A stretch of DNA of 17,766 nucleotides from Burkholderia sp. (GTDB lineage Bacteria > Pseudomonadota > Gammaproteobacteria > Burkholderiales > Burkholderiaceae): assembly GCA_028292565.1 (NCBI GenBank), contig JAQGMD010000167.1, forward strand, positions 1 to 17,766, given 5' to 3'. The notes under the pieces are model-generated. The model was not told the origin of the DNA and did no database searches. It saw nothing but the letters and a program-made list of their open reading frames with translations. The translations under genes and the position numbers were made by a program. Shown piece by piece: positions 1 through 5,457 of this stretch (positions within the stretch are counted from its first letter, which is position 1; each line of letters starts with the position of its first letter).

Positions 1-2
1 CG

Positions 3-188
3 GCATGGAAAGACGAGCTATCAGACCAGGCATACGCGGAGATGCAGCAACGGTTTGTCGAGATCGAACGAAAAATTATCGGCGAAAGCGGTTATAACGA
101 TGCATTGAATAAAATCGCATGGAACGCGTTAAGGCCGCCGGTGCCCTCGTCGTCGAGTGCGTCCGCTGCGACGTTTTTGATGACTTGA
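3..188 (+). CDS. C-terminal end of an unidentified protein (5' truncated)
   Basis: An open frame enters from the left edge and ends at a TGA at 186-188, giving about 61 residues. The visible part is acidic and helical-looking (AYAEMQQRFVEIERK) and then becomes Ser/Ala-rich (PPVPSSSSASAA) before the stop. This looks like the helical end and disordered tail of a longer protein. No family is recognised and no start lies inside the window. It reads in the same direction as the small SOS-type ORF and radC downstream. It could be a chance open frame, since only 186 bases are visible, but the composition change toward a low-complexity tail is typical of real C termini. Confidence 0.35.
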   Translation, partial: AWKDELSDQAYAEMQQRFVEIERKIIGESGYNDALNKIAWNALRPPVPSSSSASAATFLMT

Positions 189-268
189 AGGTTGTGCATG
201 ACTGCCTTGGTTTTGGTCAATTATCAAATTCCGTTGAGAATCATCGAGTTATACGACGAACCGCCAGG

Positions 269-277
269 TTATCCACA
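269..277 (+). promoter_or_regulatory. Consensus DnaA box
   Basis: TTATCCACA matches the strong DnaA-box consensus exactly. A degenerate copy in opposite orientation (TGGGGATAG, 295-303) follows 17 bp later. No replication initiator gene or iteron array is visible, so this may be a chance site, a regulatory DnaA site, or the edge of an origin outside the window. The rest of 189-357 shows nothing recognisable. Confidence 0.35.
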
Positions 278-357
278 GTTTTGACCACAGGTACTGGGGA
301 TAGGTTGTCTGGCAGAAGTGTGCGGTGCCGGGTGCGCCTTGTGCGCATGAGGCCGTA

Positions 358-397
358 GTTGGCATTATACTGTATAAATATACAGTATAATGCCAAC
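358..397. promoter_or_regulatory. 40-bp palindrome centred on a LexA (SOS) box
   Basis: Nineteen-base arms pair perfectly and only the central A/A (377/378) breaks symmetry. The core at 370-385 is CTGTATAAATATACAG, which fits the LexA consensus CTGT-N8-ACAG. A TATAAT hexamer lies just outside the core on each strand (386-391 on plus, 364-369 on minus), so LexA bound at the core would cover a -10 element in either direction. The first in-frame ATG of the next ORF is at 398, directly after the palindrome. A transcript from the plus -10 would therefore be almost leaderless unless a later ATG (410 or 419) is used. Confidence 0.7.
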
Positions 398-709
398 ATG
401 AAGTGCCGAATGGTCAGAATGCGCAAGCTTGGTATCGTGATTCCAAAGCACGATCTACCGAATCAACCGGAATTGCGCGGCGATCTGACGATTGTCGATA
501 CCCGGGAAAACAGCCTTAACCGCGTGGTGAAGCTGGCTCGGCATCTCAGCTGGCTCGGCGCCCATGAAACCGTCCGCGTGCTGTACGAGCCGCACATCCT
601 GTGGATGAACGAGGACAGGTTTGTTTTGACCGGCTTTGAGCGCGTCGGCGAGGGAAACAATGCCGCGGACTATGCGCAGTCCTGGTTGTGCAAGCTCGGC
701 ACCGACTGA
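398..709 (+). CDS. Small hypothetical protein, probably SOS-regulated
   Basis: This ORF encodes about 103 residues from ATG 398; ATG 410 and 419 are alternative starts, and no clear ribosome site decides between them. The reading frame stays open upstream through the palindrome to 359, but that extension only translates the operator. The protein is mixed alpha/beta-like, with segments such as GDLTIVDTRENSLNRVVK and HETVRVLYEPHILWM; no signal peptide or membrane helix is seen. I do not recognise the family; it does not resemble DinI/ImpC, UmuD or PsiB. The LexA box immediately upstream suggests induction by DNA damage or by single-stranded DNA entering during conjugation. It may be an accessory protein of the leading region, but its function is unknown. 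Confidence 0.6.
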   Translation: MKCRMVRMRKLGIVIPKHDLPNQPELRGDLTIVDTRENSLNRVVKLARHLSWLGAHETVRVLYEPHILWMNEDRFVLTGFERVGEGNNAADYAQSWLCKLGTD

Positions 710-926
710 GCTTGCTTTATACCGACTACCGACATGATGGCCGTGCCCCGCGTGGGCGTCGAAGACGGCTAAGGTATTCCTACATATCTGAGCACGACGG
801 GCGTTCGCCCTTTCGTGTCGTTCCCTTCCAGGCGCGCTAACGCTTGGTCCTTCGGACTTGGCCGCATGCCGCCAACCTTCCAACCAACTAATACTGCAGC
901 GCGGGCGTTGCTAACCCCCTAAAGTG

Positions 927-976
927 GTGCCGTGTACTCACAGGTACCGCGGGCGGTACCTGTGAGTACACGGCAC
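927..976. repeat. Perfect 24-bp inverted repeat with 2-nt spacer
   Basis: The left arm 927-950 (GTGCCGTGTACTCACAGGTA then CCGC) and right arm 953-976 are perfectly complementary around a GG centre, making a 50-base near-perfect palindrome. No T-run follows on either side, so it is not an ordinary intrinsic terminator. Long perfect palindromes tend to be unstable, so retention suggests a function such as a structured single-stranded signal or a protein site. Confidence 0.85.
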
Positions 977-992
977 AGGACGGCAGGGCTTT

Positions 993-1032
993 CAAAGGCT
1001 GCGCCAGCATTAAGCCGCTGGCACAGCCTTTG
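993..1032. repeat. 16-bp inverted repeat, one mismatch
   Basis: Arms 993-1008 (CAAAGGCTGCGCCAGC) and 1017-1032 pair with one mismatch around an 8-base loop. It lies 16 bases after the preceding 50-base palindrome, so the two would form adjacent stems in single-stranded DNA or RNA. Confidence 0.75.
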
Positions 1033-1113
1033 AGCCGCCGCTTGCGCTATGAAGCCGGCCGCCCCTGCCGTAAACCCTACGCTGGCAGCACGGGCCGCCG
1101 CACCCGTTCCGCA

Positions 1114-1166
1114 CCTCCCCCCCAAGTCCCCCCGAGCGCCGGGTGAGGGGGGACTTGGGGGGGAGG
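1114..1166. repeat. 20-bp perfect inverted repeat of C/G runs
   Basis: The arm 1114-1133 (CCTCCCCCCCAAGTCCCCCC) pairs perfectly with 1147-1166 around a 13-base loop. This is the third stem of the cluster. The C-run and G-run arms would give a very stable hairpin. Confidence 0.8.
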
Positions 1167-1239
1167 AAGCACGCAGAACGGGCCAGAAACAGCGGCCCGT
1201 CACCCTGCTGCCTGAAACCTTACCCCACCTCACCCCCCG

Positions 1240-1259
1240 CCCGCCCCGTGAGGGGCGGG
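1240..1259. repeat. 8-bp GC hairpin with GTGA loop
   Basis: CCCGCCCC (1240-1247) pairs with GGGGCGGG (1252-1259) around the GTGA tetraloop. It is the last stem before radC, about 57 bases ahead of the start codon. No T-run follows, so attenuation is possible but not shown. Confidence 0.7.
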
Positions 1260-1316
1260 AGCGAGGAAGAGCCGAGCGAGAGGATCTGTTTTCAACCACG
1301 CTCAAGGGGGTTTGAC

Positions 1317-1802
1317 ATGGCAGCACAACGGAAACACACCGCAGACGTCATTCAATTGCGCCTCGATGAAGACGCGATCATTGCCAACGCGATTGACATT
1401 CTTTCGCGACGGCTGTCCAGCGCTGGTACGGCGATGGGTTCACCCGCGGCAGTGAAAGGCTTCTTGACACTGAAGCTCGCGGAGGAAGAGCGCGAAGTCT
1501 TTTCCGCGCTGTGGCTCGATGCCCGCAATCGTTTGATTGCGTATGAAGCAATGTTCTTCGGCACGCTCACGCACACCAGCGTGTATCCCCGTGAAGTCGT
1601 CAAAGCCGCACTGAAGCACAACGCCGCATCACTCATCGTGGCGCACAACCATCCGTCCGGCGAGCCGGAGCCGAGCGCCGCAGATCGCATGTTGACCGAC
1701 GCATTGAAAAGCGCGCTGGCGTTGGTCGATGTGCGCATGCTCGATCACATCATCGTTGCCGGCACCAACACGCTGTCGTTTGCCGAGCGTGGTTTGATCT
1801 GA
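1317..1802 (+). CDS. radC: RadC family JAB/MPN-domain protein
   Basis: This gene encodes 161 residues from ATG 1317, preceded by AAGGGGG; the frame is open further upstream but there translates only the C/G-rich hairpin tract. The RadC JAB/MPN metalloprotease-like fold is clear: [11 protein letters not shown] with the conserved Glu near residue 60, then [16 protein letters not shown] carrying the zinc-binding His110, His112 and Asp123 of the JAMM motif. It is shorter than chromosomal RadC and lacks the N-terminal helix-hairpin-helix part, as is usual for RadC copies on plasmids, ICEs and genomic islands. The biochemical role of RadC is unsettled; despite the name it is not firmly tied to recombination repair. 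Its place behind a hairpin cluster and near an SOS-controlled ORF fits a conjugative leading region. Confidence 0.93.
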   Translation: MAAQRKHTADVIQLRLDEDAIIANAIDILSRRLSSAGTAMGSPAAVKGFLTLKLAEEEREVFSALWLDARNRLIAYEAMFFGTLTHTSVYPREVVKAALKHNAASLIVAHNHPSGEPEPSAADRMLTDALKSALALVDVRMLDHIIVAGTNTLSFAERGLI

Positions 1803-1831
1803 TCCACGACATCTGTATCCGTTCGATATAG

Positions 1832-1893
1832 GGCGGCGTACGGCGCTTTCGCGCGCGCGCCGTACACATCGGACCAGACAAGCGTACGCCGCC
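1832..1893. repeat. Nested inverted repeats downstream of radC
   Basis: GGCGGCGTACG (1832-1842) pairs with CGTACGCCGCC (1883-1893). A second dyad inside it, GTACGGCGC (1838-1846) with GCGCCGTAC (1857-1865), shares the left arm. The two structures are mutually exclusive. Lack of a T-run argues against a simple terminator; it may be a site for a DNA-binding protein or recombinase, or simply the end-of-transcript structure of radC. Confidence 0.5.
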
Positions 1894-2145
1894 ACAGTTG
1901 TTGCGATCGTTCAGACCGAAAAAATCAAGGATTTACCAGCCTTCGGGACACAGGACGGAAGGAATCGATACACAAGTAAGAACTTATCCCTGAATAGACT
2001 GTCGAGGGCATTTACTCGTTTAGCGAGTGCAGGGGATGATGATGTGCAAGGCGAAATCGTGGGAAGTGACAGATGAAGTTTGGCATCGGGTACAGCAGTT
2101 AATACCGGTGCGACAGCCTCGTGCCGATAAAACGTACGTACAGAA
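1894..2145. other. Gene-free stretch
   Basis: Nothing recognisable is seen. Open frames here are arginine- and serine-rich and lack ribosome sites. It is probably decayed DNA between radC and the IS-end-like repeats at 2151. Confidence 0.4.
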
Positions 2146-2262
2146 ACCCGTTCCGGTATCGTGACCGACAATTCCGGTGTCGTGACCGCAGATTCCGGAA
2201 TTACCCCGAAATCGGTCACGTTCGCCCGGAATCGCTGGTCACGTTGGTTCGGAATACCCATT
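2146..2262. mobile_element. Convergent IS-end-like repeats (IS21-type remnant?)
   Basis: Two direct copies of TTCCGGTRTCGTGACCG occur at 2151-2167 and 2172-2188. Two related copies in reverse orientation (CGGTCACGTTCGCCCGGAA at 2213-2231 and GGTCACGTTGGTTCGGAA around 2237-2254) follow, facing them across the palindrome ATTCCGGAAT (2192-2201). Multiple short internal repeats at the ends are a known feature of IS21-family elements. The convergent layout would fit two ends brought together by deletion of the interior. No transposase is visible, so the family assignment is inference only. Confidence 0.35.
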
Positions 2263-2344
2263 AAACTAAACATCATGGGGCCCCCGGCCTGATGCAGGCG
2301 CGGGCACGGACCGGACCGAGAGAGCTCCGTTCGCTCAGCGGAGA

Positions 2345-2740
2345 TTAGATGCGCTTGAAAGCTTTGATGAAATTCGTCGGGTGACAGTGGAATCGCACAT
2401 GGCCAGGAGCGTTCAGTGGCCGCGACGCTTCTGCAAACGCGGGGGCGATATAGCCCCAGTCCGCGTGCGTGGAAAAGTAGATCACATAATCCACCAATGC
2501 ACCTTGCCACTTGTTGTACACGCGCGTGGACTCATCGCGGGTACCAACACTCTTCACCTGGATCCGATGATACCGGCCCACGTCGCAGATAACGAGATCT
2601 GTTTTCTTGCCATGGTCGACCATGGGGACTAAGACTTCCCAGCCAGCACCAGACAGCCAGGCGCCTAGGAGGGGCTCATGCGAGAGCTGCTTATGAGCAG
2701 CGAGGGTGGTTTCTTTGATGTCGGCACTCAATACGGGCAT
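2345..2740 (-). CDS. Small PD-(D/E)XK-type nuclease-like protein
   Basis: The gene encodes 131 residues from ATG 2740 (complement); longer upstream extensions look non-coding and a weak AGAAAG lies about 8 bases before this start. The core GWEVLVP, then TDLVICD and RIQVKS, has the layout of the PD-(D/E)XK endonuclease fold seen in the 'group I intron endonuclease-like' PDDEXK family: a buried Asp (Asp48) on one strand and a Q-x-K (Gln61, Lys63) on the next. The usual acidic residue of the E-x-K is replaced by Gln, which occurs in some active relatives. Such small proteins are common on mobile elements, and the role here is unknown. Alternatives are an inactive or regulatory member of the fold. 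It lies alone between decayed regions. Confidence 0.7.
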   Translation of the reverse strand: MPVLSADIKETTLAAHKQLSHEPLLGAWLSGAGWEVLVPMVDHGKKTDLVICDVGRYHRIQVKSVGTRDESTRVYNKWQGALVDYVIYFSTHADWGYIAPAFAEASRPLNAPGHVRFHCHPTNFIKAFKRI

Positions 2741-3116
2741 GACAAAGCTTTCTGTCAATGCCGAATGCCAGCCCGGGCTTCCTGGAAACGGACCGAGGCG
2801 GCTAGAGCCGACCTCCCGGTTAACATCACCAACTGGATGATCCAGAACGAGGCGCTGCGGCTGCCACACCTGGCGGCCCGGTCTCTACCTGGGCTCACCC
2901 AAACAGCGCTCTCTGCCCGTCGCGGGCTGTGATGGCGATTGACGCAAAGATAGCGCCAGTGAAAGACGCTGTCAAATCGCACATTGGTCAGAGTGCCACC
3001 AACGTGCGTGTTCGTCCGCTTCTGGCCGAACTAAGACCTTCCCTAATTTCCGAGAACGACCCAAACTGGACATAGCGCCTTACAGAAAGCGGTCGGTCGC
3101 CGTTGGAGAAGAGTAA
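2741..3116. other. Gene-free stretch
   Basis: No supported gene is present. Open frames on both strands have poor composition and no clear start. One segment, GTCCGCTTCTGGCCGAACTA from 3014 on, is repeated almost exactly at 5105, on the far side of the mobile mystery A/B module. Confidence 0.4.
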
Positions 3117-3653
3117 CTACGAAGCCGAACATGAGCCGGCTTGCCTCCAAGTGAAGAACAAGAATGTACTGGAATACCGCACCGTCAGAATGTGGTGGAG
3201 ACCTCGATGTTCCAAATTATTTCGAGGCCTATAAACGTCTCCTGTAACGATCCCAAACCGACTCGCGCGTCCAAGCTCCTGTGCGCGGTCCCATGCCGCA
3301 ACCACGATACCCATTCGAGGCCGCGGTATCTGCACCAATTCTGATGGGCCGACAATTAAAGATTTGTCGCCTGCCTTGTCTTGCTCGACCAATGGCTGGG
3401 GATCGATTCTGATGAACTTAGAAATCTTCAATCCGTCCATATCCATTCCAATGGGAATTTTTATTGCCGAAAGTATAAATAAGGAAAGTGGGACGTAGGA
3501 AAAAACTGGCATTGTTGACGTCCCGATCGGCGCGAGAACTCGCGCTTGATGCGGCTCAGGTTTGTTATCAATGAATGGGTAGAGCCGATCGAGAACATCA
3601 CCAAAATCGGGTTTAACCGATAGATAATCTATCTGAAAATCGGGTATAACCAT
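3117..3653 (-). CDS. Doubtful hypothetical protein
   Basis: This 178-codon frame begins at ATG 3653 (complement) directly after an in-frame TGA, so no longer form is possible. The first 140 or so residues are balanced and protein-like (for example DRLYPFIDNKPEPHQARVLA and GPSELVQIPRPRMGIVVAAWD), while the last 35 look like out-of-frame sequence, so the true gene may be truncated or frameshifted. There is no ribosome site upstream. Two of the operator-like repeats of the neighbouring XRE gene lie within the first 16 codons, one covering the start codon. It may be a decayed gene divergently arranged to, and co-regulated with, the XRE/Fic pair. I do not recognise a family. Confidence 0.35.
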   Translation of the reverse strand: MVIPDFQIDYLSVKPDFGDVLDRLYPFIDNKPEPHQARVLAPIGTSTMPVFSYVPLSLFILSAIKIPIGMDMDGLKISKFIRIDPQPLVEQDKAGDKSLIVGPSELVQIPRPRMGIVVAAWDRAQELGRASRFGIVTGDVYRPRNNLEHRGLHHILTVRYSSTFLFFTWRQAGSCSAS

Positions 3654-3818
3654 TCAACAAAGATTAATTATAACGCTTAAAACCGAACAAAAATCGCACG
3701 ATATATCGGGTTTAACCGAATGGAGACGTTTGCAATTATCGGAAAAAGCCGCTAAAATCACAATGGACTGACCGGATATGTACGGTCGAGATGTGAGATA
3801 AAATTCGGGTAAACCCGT
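3607..3818. promoter_or_regulatory. Operator array upstream of mobile mystery protein A
   Basis: Four strong copies of TCGGGTTTAACCGA are seen: 3607-3620 (exact), 3640-3653 (TCGGGTATAACCAT), 3706-3719 (exact) and 3805-3818 (TCGGGTAAACCCGT). Start-to-start distances are 33, 66 and 99 bases, all multiples of 33. Two unoccupied register positions still show partial matches: ACGCTTAAAACCGA at 3673 and TCGGAAAAAGCCGC at 3739. The sites surround the predicted promoter of the XRE gene, so autoregulation by that protein is the natural reading. Confidence 0.65.
3730..3758 (+). promoter_or_regulatory. Sigma-70-type promoter for the mystery A/B operon
   Basis: TTGCAA (3730-3735) and TAAAAT (3753-3758) are separated by 17 bases. 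A transcript would start near 3765 and carry a leader of about 90 bases containing the last operator copy (3805-3818). The degenerate operator at 3739-3752 fills the spacer, which fits repression by occlusion. Confidence 0.55.
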
Positions 3819-3854
3819 TATTTTTCTGGTTTATTACTGGTTATAGGCGAACAA

Positions 3855-4301
3855 ATGGACGTCCAAGAATTGCGCCTTTCTCAAGTGGATCGCGCTTTAA
3901 AGCATGTAAGCGTGCCCCCGCGGCCTCAAATTGGGTGGATTCAGGCCATTCGCACTGCCTTAGGCATGACGACGAGGCAACTCGCATCCCGGATAGGTGT
4001 GACGCAAAGCACATTGGCCGAGCTGGAGAAGTCAGAAGCTAATGACAAAATAACGCTGCAGTCGCTTCGGCGAGTTGCTGATGCCTTGGATTGCGAAGTT
4101 CAGTATGTGCTCGTACCTCGCGATTCCCTCAAGAAGCGGGTCGAGAATCAGGCGGAATCGATGGCGCGCAGCCAGGTAGCGCGTGTTTTCCACAGCATGC
4201 GGCTTGAGGACCAAGCACCAACGGCGAACGTGGATAAAAAGGAAATATCCAGGGTTCGTGCGAAGTTGTTGAGTACGAATTGGAAACGGCTATGGGAGTA
4301 G
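3855..4301 (+). CDS. Mobile mystery protein A (XRE helix-turn-helix regulator)
   Basis: This 148-residue protein starts at ATG 3855, after a weak AGGCG site. Residues about 28-85 form an XRE/Cro helix-turn-helix: IRTALGMTTRQLASRIGVTQ, then STLAELEKSEA and LQSLRRVADALDCEVQYVLVP. The N terminus (MDVQELRLSQVDRAL) and the basic C-terminal tail match the arrangement of 'mobile mystery protein A', which is consistently paired with the Fic protein encoded next. The gene overlaps its partner by 10 bases, indicating translational coupling. It probably represses its own operon through the repeated TCGGGTTTAACCGA sites upstream and may also neutralise the Fic protein, as in toxin-antitoxin pairs, though that is inference. 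Confidence 0.88.
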   Translation: MDVQELRLSQVDRALKHVSVPPRPQIGWIQAIRTALGMTTRQLASRIGVTQSTLAELEKSEANDKITLQSLRRVADALDCEVQYVLVPRDSLKKRVENQAESMARSQVARVFHSMRLEDQAPTANVDKKEISRVRAKLLSTNWKRLWE

Positions 4302-4885
4302 GAATTGGTGAACAGCACGCACCGGGAGCTACCCCCCTTGATCCAGACGAGCGAGCCGGCCTTATCCCAAAGCATCTCACACTAAAACGTGAGCTGGACG
4401 AGTTCGAGCAGGCCAATATTCTTGAAGCGGAGGCATGGGCTGCACGAAGAATTCCGAGGGATTTACTGAACGAAGCCTACGTGCGCGAATTACACAAGCG
4501 CATGCTGAAAAAGACATGGAAGTGGGCAGGTACTTTTCGAACCACTGAAAAATCAATTGGCGTCGACCCTGCGAGAATCGCAGTCGACCTGCGAAATCTA
4601 TTGGAAGATGTGAAAGCGTGGCAGGAATTCGGCACCTACCCGCTAGACGAGCAAGCAGCACGACTGCATCACAAATTGGTGCTGATCCATCCCTTCCCTA
4701 ACGGAAATGGACGGCATGCTCGGCTGTTCACGGACTGCTTTTTGCGGTTCTGCCGTGCGGAGCCTTTCACTTGGGGAAGTGCGAATCTCGTACACGCCTC
4801 TGACACCCGCACCGCTTACATTGCAGCCCTGCAGGCTGCGGACAATCGCGACTTTGCGCCGCTGCTTGCGTTTGTGCGTACCTGA
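4292..4885 (+). CDS. Mobile mystery protein B (Fic-family protein)
   Basis: This gene encodes 197 residues from ATG 4292; a TTG at 4280 in the same frame would add four residues but is a less likely start. The Fic active loop HPFPNGNGRHAR is at residues 133-144, with catalytic His133 and the anion-binding GNGR. Asn137 stands where most AMP-transferring Fic proteins have Asp or Glu that binds magnesium. The N-terminal half (TPLDPDERAGLIPKH and ELDEFEQANILEAEAWA) is typical of mobile mystery protein B. Fic proteins usually transfer AMP, or another nucleotide-derived group, to a target protein. The target here is unknown. The gene is the downstream member of the pair and probably acts as the effector or toxin, with protein A as regulator. 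It ends at a TGA after VRT. Confidence 0.9.
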   Translation: MGVGIGEQHAPGATPLDPDERAGLIPKHLTLKRELDEFEQANILEAEAWAARRIPRDLLNEAYVRELHKRMLKKTWKWAGTFRTTEKSIGVDPARIAVDLRNLLEDVKAWQEFGTYPLDEQAARLHHKLVLIHPFPNGNGRHARLFTDCFLRFCRAEPFTWGSANLVHASDTRTAYIAALQAADNRDFAPLLAFVRT

Positions 4886-5254
4886 TCCGAACCGGTCTAG
4901 GTAGCATAGGGCGTACTCGAGCGGCCGGTTCCCGAGCCGCTCCAAACCTTCAAACCAACGCCACCTTTGCCAGACTTACCCCCCAGGCACTGTTGCTGGG
5001 AAGTTCAGCGCTTTCGGCTTGGCACTTTCCGGCAACCAAATGATTACTGATTCCCATCCGATAGAGCGCTTCATCTTCGCATCAGTCACGTCGGCCATGG
5101 GAAAGTCCGCTTCTGGCCGCACTGAGACTACTGGCCACTTCCCGGCAATGGTCGGATCAAGTCAGCATCGGACATACTTAACAAGCACATGTATTGTTGA
5201 GCCGTCATGCGCGGACACTGAACTAACCCCAGTCACTTTGATTGCGATCGCATC
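4886..5254. other. Gene-free stretch after the Fic gene
   Basis: No supported coding frame is seen. It contains GTCCGCTTCTGGCCGCACTG at 5105, the partner of the repeat at 3014. The sequence just after it leads into the IS66 fragment. It is probably debris from rearrangements. Confidence 0.4.
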
Positions 5255-5398
5255 ATGCAGGCGCCGAGCCGGCCGATTGAGCGCGGTCTGGCCGGCCCGG
5301 GTCTGTTAGCCGATGTGCTGGTCTCGAAGTTTGCCGATCATTTACCGGTATGTCACCAATGGATCATCTATGCCCGCGAAGGCGTGGGGTCGTATTAG
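5255..5398 (+). pseudogene. tnpC: IS66-family transposase (TnpC) fragment
   Basis: Forty-seven codons read MQAPSRPIERGLAGPGLLAD and continue through VLVSKFADHLPVC and IIYAREGV, an internal segment of the IS66 TnpC transposase. Homologues continue with a residue run such as ELDRSTLADWVG, but here the match stops and a TAG follows at 5396-5398. The catalytic DDE region, both ends and the rest of the gene are missing, so this is a dead fragment. It is on the opposite strand from the IS66 remnant at 15.5-16.2 kb. It sits 60 bases beyond the stop codon of the IclR gene and marks the left edge of the catabolic block. Confidence 0.85.
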
Positions 5399-5457
5399 TC
5401 GGATACTCGTTCATCCATAGAATCATTGCCCGGTGCTGCGAACAGACGGGCGGAAAT

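Larger units (their letters stand above)
710..1316. other. Gene-free tract with clustered hairpins before radC
   Basis: No convincing coding frame is present over roughly 600 bases. The left part (710-920) has only small dyads, such as GGGCGTTCGCCC at 799-810 followed by TTT, which could be a weak terminator for the preceding ORF. The right part (927-1259) holds four long inverted repeats, listed separately, and is rich in C and G runs. The tract leads directly into the radC ribosome site (AAGGGGG, about 1303-1309). Confidence 0.6.

Noticed and set aside
119..358. Plus-strand frame of 79 codons
   Set aside because: Composition is not protein-like, it overlaps the partial gene end and the DnaA box, and it has no ribosome site.
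455..883. Minus-strand frame of 142 codons opposite the SOS-type ORF
   Set aside because: It is antisense to a better-supported gene and continues into gene-free DNA; no ribosome site or domain is seen.
1911..2510. Minus-strand frame of 199 codons
   Set aside because: It runs across the IS-end repeats and overlaps the nuclease gene in another frame; the residues look like translated non-coding DNA.
3607..3837. CRISPR array suggested by the 33-bp spacing
   Set aside because: The repeats are only 14 bases, palindromic and variable, some positions are degenerate, and no cas genes are present; they fit operators.
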